From Dendrophyllia cribrosa (Eukaryota > Cnidaria > Anthozoa > Scleractinia > Dendrophylliidae), in contig JAJLRJ010000010.1 of the NCBI GenBank assembly GCA_024195265.1, positions 24,447,181 through 24,511,180 on the forward strand: 64,000 nt of DNA. The letters are read 5' to 3'. Shown here piece after piece: positions 60,701-64,000 of the stretch. Under the pieces are notes generated by a model, which was not told where the DNA came from, did not search any database, and was given only the letters and a program-made list of their open reading frames with translations. Position 1 is the first letter of the stretch, and each line of letters opens with the position of its first letter. The position numbers were made by a program, and so were the translations under genes.

Positions 60701-63700
60701 AGGCTGACACACTCTGTGACATGCTCGCGGAGGTCGATGGCGACACACTGGCTGACACGCTAGCAGAAGTGGAGGCCGAGACACTTGCCGACAGTCTTGT
60801 GGACGTTGAGGCCGAAACACTCTGTGACACGCTCGCGGAGGTCGATGGCGACACTCTGGCTGACACGGTAGCAGAGGTGGAATCCAAGACAGCTCCTGAT
60901 ACACTAGCCGACGTGGAGGTGGACACACTTTGAGAAACACTGGCAGAGATCGATGGCGATAAACTAGCTGACACGCTAACAGAGGTGGAGGCCGAGACAC
61001 TTGCCGACGAACTTGTGGACGTTGAGGCCGAGACACTCTGTGACACTCTCGCGGAGGTCGATGGCGACACACTGGCTGACACGCTAGCAGAAGTGGAGGC
61101 CGAGAAACTTGCCGATCGACTTGTGGACGTTGAGGCCGAGACACTCTGTGACACGCTCGCGGAGGTCGATGGCGACACACTGGCGGACACGCTAGCAGAA
61201 GTGGAGGCCGAGAAACTTGCCGACACACTAGCCGACGTGGAGGTGGACACACTCTGAGAAACACTGGCAGAGATCGATGGCGATACAGTGGATGATACAC
61301 TAGCAGAAGTGGAGGCCGTTGCACTCCCCGACACACTAGCTGATGTGGAGGCTGACACACTCTGAGAAACCCTGGCAGAGATCGATGACAATAAACTAGC
61401 TGACACGCTAGCAGAGGTGGAGGCCGAGACGCTTGCCGACGAACTTGTGGACGTTGAGGCCGAGACACTCTGTGACACGCTCGCGGAGGTCGATGGCAAC
61501 ACACTGGCTGACTCGCTAGCAGAAGTGGAGGCCGAGACACTTGCCGACACACTAGCCGACGTGGAGATGGACACACTCTGTGAAACACTGGCAGAGACCG
61601 ATGGCGATACGCTGGATGACACGCTAGGAGAAGTGGAGGTCGAGGCACTCCCAGACAAACTAGCCGATGTGGAGGCTGACACACTCTGTGACATGCTCGC
61701 GGAGGTCGATGGCGACACACTGGCTGACACGCTAGCAGAAGTGGAGACCGAGACACTTGCCGACAGACTTGTGGACGTTGAGGCCGAGACACTCTCTGAC
61801 ACGCTCGCGGAGGTCGATGGCGACACACTGGCTGACACGCTAGCAGAGGTGGAATCCGAGACAGTTCCTGACACACTAGCCGACGTGGAGGTGGACACAC
61901 TTTGAGAAAAAATGGCAGAGATCGATGGCGATAAACTAGCTGACACGCTAGCAGAGGTGGAGGCCGAGACACTTGCCGACGGACTTGTGGACGTTGAGGC
62001 CGAGACACTCTGTGACACGCTCGCGGAGGTCGATGGCGACACACTGGCTGACACGCTAGCAGAAGTGGCGGCCGAGACACTTGCTGACACACTAGCCGAC
62101 GTGGAGGTGGACACACTCTGAGAAACACTGGCAGAGATCGATGGCGATACACTGGATGACACGCTAGGAGAAGTGGAGGTCGAGGAACTCCCAGACAAAC
62201 TAGCCAATGTGGAGGCTGACACACTCTGTGACATGCTCGCGGAGGTCGATGGCGACACACTGGCTGACACGCTAGCAGAGGTGGAGGCCGAGACACTTGC
62301 CGACCGACTTGTGGACGTTGAGGCCGAGACACTCTGTGACACTCTCTCGGAGGTCGATGGCGACACACTGGCTGACACGCTAGCAGAAGTGGAGGCCGAG
62401 ACACTTGCCGACACACTAGCCGACATGGAGGTGGACACACTCTGAGAAACACTGGCAGAGATCGATGGCGATAAACTAGCTGACACGCTAGCAGACGTGG
62501 AGGCCGAGACACTTGCCGACGGACTTGTGGACGTTGAGGCCGAGAGACTCTGTGACACGCTCGCGGAGGTCAATGGCGACACACTGTCTGACACGCTAGC
62601 AGAAGTGGCGGCCGAGACACTTGCCGACACACTAGCCGACGTGGAGGTGGACACACTCTGAGAAACACTGGCAGAGATCGATGGCGATACACTGGATGAC
62701 ACGCTAGGAGAAGTGGAGGTTGAGGAACTCCCAGACAAACTAGCCGATGTGGAGGCTGACACACTCTGTGACATGCTCGCGGAGGTCGATGGCGACACAC
62801 TGGCTGACACGCTAGCAGAAGTGGAGGCCGAGACACTTGCCGACAGACTTGTGGACGTTGAGGCCGAGACACTCTGTGACACTCTCGCGGAGGTCGATGG
62901 CGACACACTGGCTGACACGCTAGCGGAAGTGGAGGCCGAGACACTTGCCGACACACTAGCCGACATGGAGGTGGACACACTCTGAGAAACACTGGCAGAG
63001 ATCGATGGCGATAAACTAGCTGACACGCTAGCAGACGTGGAGGCCGAGACACTTGCCGACGGACTTGTGGACGTTGAGGCCGAGACACTCTGTGACACGC
63101 TCGCGGAGGTCGATGGCGACACACTGGCTGACACGCTAGCAGAAGTGGAGGCCGAGACACTTGCCGACACACTAGCCGACGTGGAGGTGGACACACTCTG
63201 AGAAACACTGGCAGAGATCGATGGTGATACACTGGATGACACGCTAGGAAAAGTGGAGGTCGAGGCACTCCCAGACAAACTAGCCGATGTGGAGGCTGAC
63301 ACACTCTGTGACATGCTCGCGGAGGTCGATGGCGACACACTGGCAGACACGCTAGCAGAGGTGGAGGCCGAGACACTTGCCGACGGACTTGTGGACGTTG
63401 AGGCCGAGACACTCTGTGACACGCTCGAGGAAGTCGGTGGCGACACACTGGCTGACACGCTAGCAGAAGTGGAGGCCGAGACACTTGCCGACACTCTAGT
63501 CGACGTGGAGGTGGACACACTCTGAGAAACACTGGCAGAGATCGATGGCGATAAACTAGCTGACACGCTAGCAGAGGTGGAGGCCGAGACACTTGCCGAC
63601 GGACTTGTGGACGTTGAGGCCGAGACACTCTGTGACACGCTCTCGGAGGTCGATGGCGACACACTGGCTGACACGCTAGCTGAAGTGGAGGCCGAGACAC

Positions 63701-64000
63701 TTGCCGACACACTAGCCGACGTGGAGGTGGACACACTCTGAGAAACACTGGCAGAGATCGATGGCGATACACTGGATGACACGCTAGGAGAAGTGGAGGT
63801 CGAGGCACTCCCAGACAAACTAGCCGATGTGGAGGCTGACATACTCTGTGACATGCTCGCGGAGGTCGATGGCGGCACACTGCCTGACACGCTAGCAGAA
63901 GTGAAGGCCGAGACACTTGCCGACAGACTTGTGGACGTTGAGGCCGAGACACTCTCTGTTACGCTCGCGGAGATAGATGGAGATGCACTGGTTGACACGC
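39722..64000 (-). CDS. Giant Ser-rich repeat exon of a membrane mucin-like protein (5' end outside window)
   Basis: One uninterrupted frame of 8,092 codons runs from the right edge to a donor at 39722/39721 (GAAG|GTTAGT, phase 1). The repeat unit is 36 residues, for example [19 protein letters not shown] followed by [17 protein letters not shown]. Nearly every second residue is Ser; Ala, Val and Thr fill most other positions; there are scarcely any charged or aromatic residues and no Cys. The last residues leave the repeat ([18 protein letters not shown]), half an EGF-like domain with only its two final cysteines. The downstream exons (38440, 36347, 33930, 31661, 30101) continue in phase. The composition predicts an extended, heavily O-glycosylated extracellular stalk or mucus-like brush (family knowledge plus inference). 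The start, signal peptide and any N-terminal domains are beyond 64000. Alternative ideas are a silk-like structural protein or a skeletal or adhesive matrix component. Confidence 0.9.
43475..49415. repeat. Segmental duplicate A inside the array
   Basis: Matches copy B (49415-54828) nearly base for base. The offset is 5940 bp (55 units) up to about 47.1 kb, then 5724 bp (53 units), because A has two extra units at about 47.14-47.35 kb. Rare private variants recur at the same offsets, for example GTGGAGGTCGAACCACTCCC at 45001 and 50941. Confidence 0.9.
49415..54828. repeat. Segmental duplicate B inside the array
   Basis: Tandem neighbour of copy A. Its right part (51373-54828) is itself duplicated as copy C. 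Confidence 0.9.
54829..58284. repeat. Segmental duplicate C inside the array (offset 3456 bp)
   Basis: Repeats 51373-54828 with an offset of exactly 3456 bp (32 units), seen at 51913/55369, 53101/56557, 53605/57061, 54181/57637 and 54721/58177. Nearby, 58177 and 59581, and 58717 and 60121, show a further 1404-bp (13-unit) step. Confidence 0.9.

Larger units (their letters stand above)
39840..64000. repeat. 108-bp tandem array, about 220 units, with 324-bp higher-order pattern
   Basis: The block around GTCGATGGCGAC recurs every 108 bp (63109, 63217, 63325, 63433 and so on). Three monomer classes tend to alternate: one with [19 protein letters not shown], one with [13 protein letters not shown], and one with [10 protein letters not shown] and [17 protein letters not shown]. 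Many segments thus show a 324-bp period. The last 1.5 kb (39.8-41.3 kb) is the most diverged, as expected at an array edge. Confidence 0.95.

Noticed and set aside
39838..63525. Dozens of plus-strand ORFs of about 90 codons with [10 protein letters not shown] repeats
   Set aside because: Antisense shadows of the repeat exon. They end at the same TGA wherever the unit reads CTCTGAGAA, have no independent signals and vary only as the repeat varies.
39722..64000. Bacterial serine-rich adhesin
   Set aside because: The Ser-X-Ser tract resembles bacterial SRR adhesins, but the spliced EGF, SEA and TM exons and the surrounding LINE/hAT/MITE content show an animal gene.

Overview
The window is metazoan nuclear DNA. 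It has spliced genes with GT-AG introns, long intergenic gaps, many inverted-repeat elements (MITEs), decayed LINE and hAT copies, and a BTB-Kelch gene. The mix of TTAA-flanked MITEs, LINE remnants and an EGF/SEA membrane mucin fits a cnidarian, most likely a hexacoral or sea anemone. That placement is inference from content; there is no rRNA or mitochondrial marker here.

Layout. 1-9.8 kb: the C-terminal end of an acidic, cysteine-tailed protein (3-248), then repeat-rich DNA. This includes a 2.27-kb TTAA-flanked element (5147-7413) carrying a decayed DEDDh exonuclease gene, and a 102-bp satellite (about 7.6-9.5 kb). A Gln/Pro-rich first exon lies on the minus strand (9636-9776). 10-13.2 kb: a 5'-truncated LINE and a 1.13-kb hAT element holding a frameshifted transposase remnant. 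13.2-22 kb: an intronless BTB-BACK-Kelch gene (17354-19222, minus) ending in a CaaX box, a divergently oriented zinc-ribbon-like first exon (19665-19836), and an inverted partial duplicate of the Kelch gene (20268-21672). 22-30 kb: a pogo/Tigger-like element with a cargo ORF, a frameshifted LINE reverse transcriptase, a possible Penelope-like fragment, MITEs and microsatellites.

The main find occupies 30.07-64.0 kb on the minus strand. It is the 3' part of a gene for a giant membrane-tethered mucin-like protein. One exon of at least 24.3 kb, running off the right edge, encodes about 8,090 residues of Ser-X-Ser-X sequence built from 36-residue (108-bp) repeats. Five smaller exons follow in perfect phase (1-1-1-0-0): EGF, SEA, a transmembrane helix with an Arg5 stop-transfer, a cytoplasmic tail, and a 10-residue last exon. 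The visible protein is 8,331 residues. Repeat tract, EGF, SEA, TM and tail is the order of vertebrate membrane mucins such as MUC3/12/17, but the repeat chemistry differs and the SEA domain lacks the usual self-cleavage motif. The repeat array shows nested recent tandem duplications with offsets of 5940/5724, 3456 and 1404 bp. The introns are crowded with MITEs.

No tRNA, rRNA, CRISPR array or prokaryotic operon was seen. Most long open frames other than those listed are shadows, above all inside the repeat exon, where two other frames are also largely free of stops.
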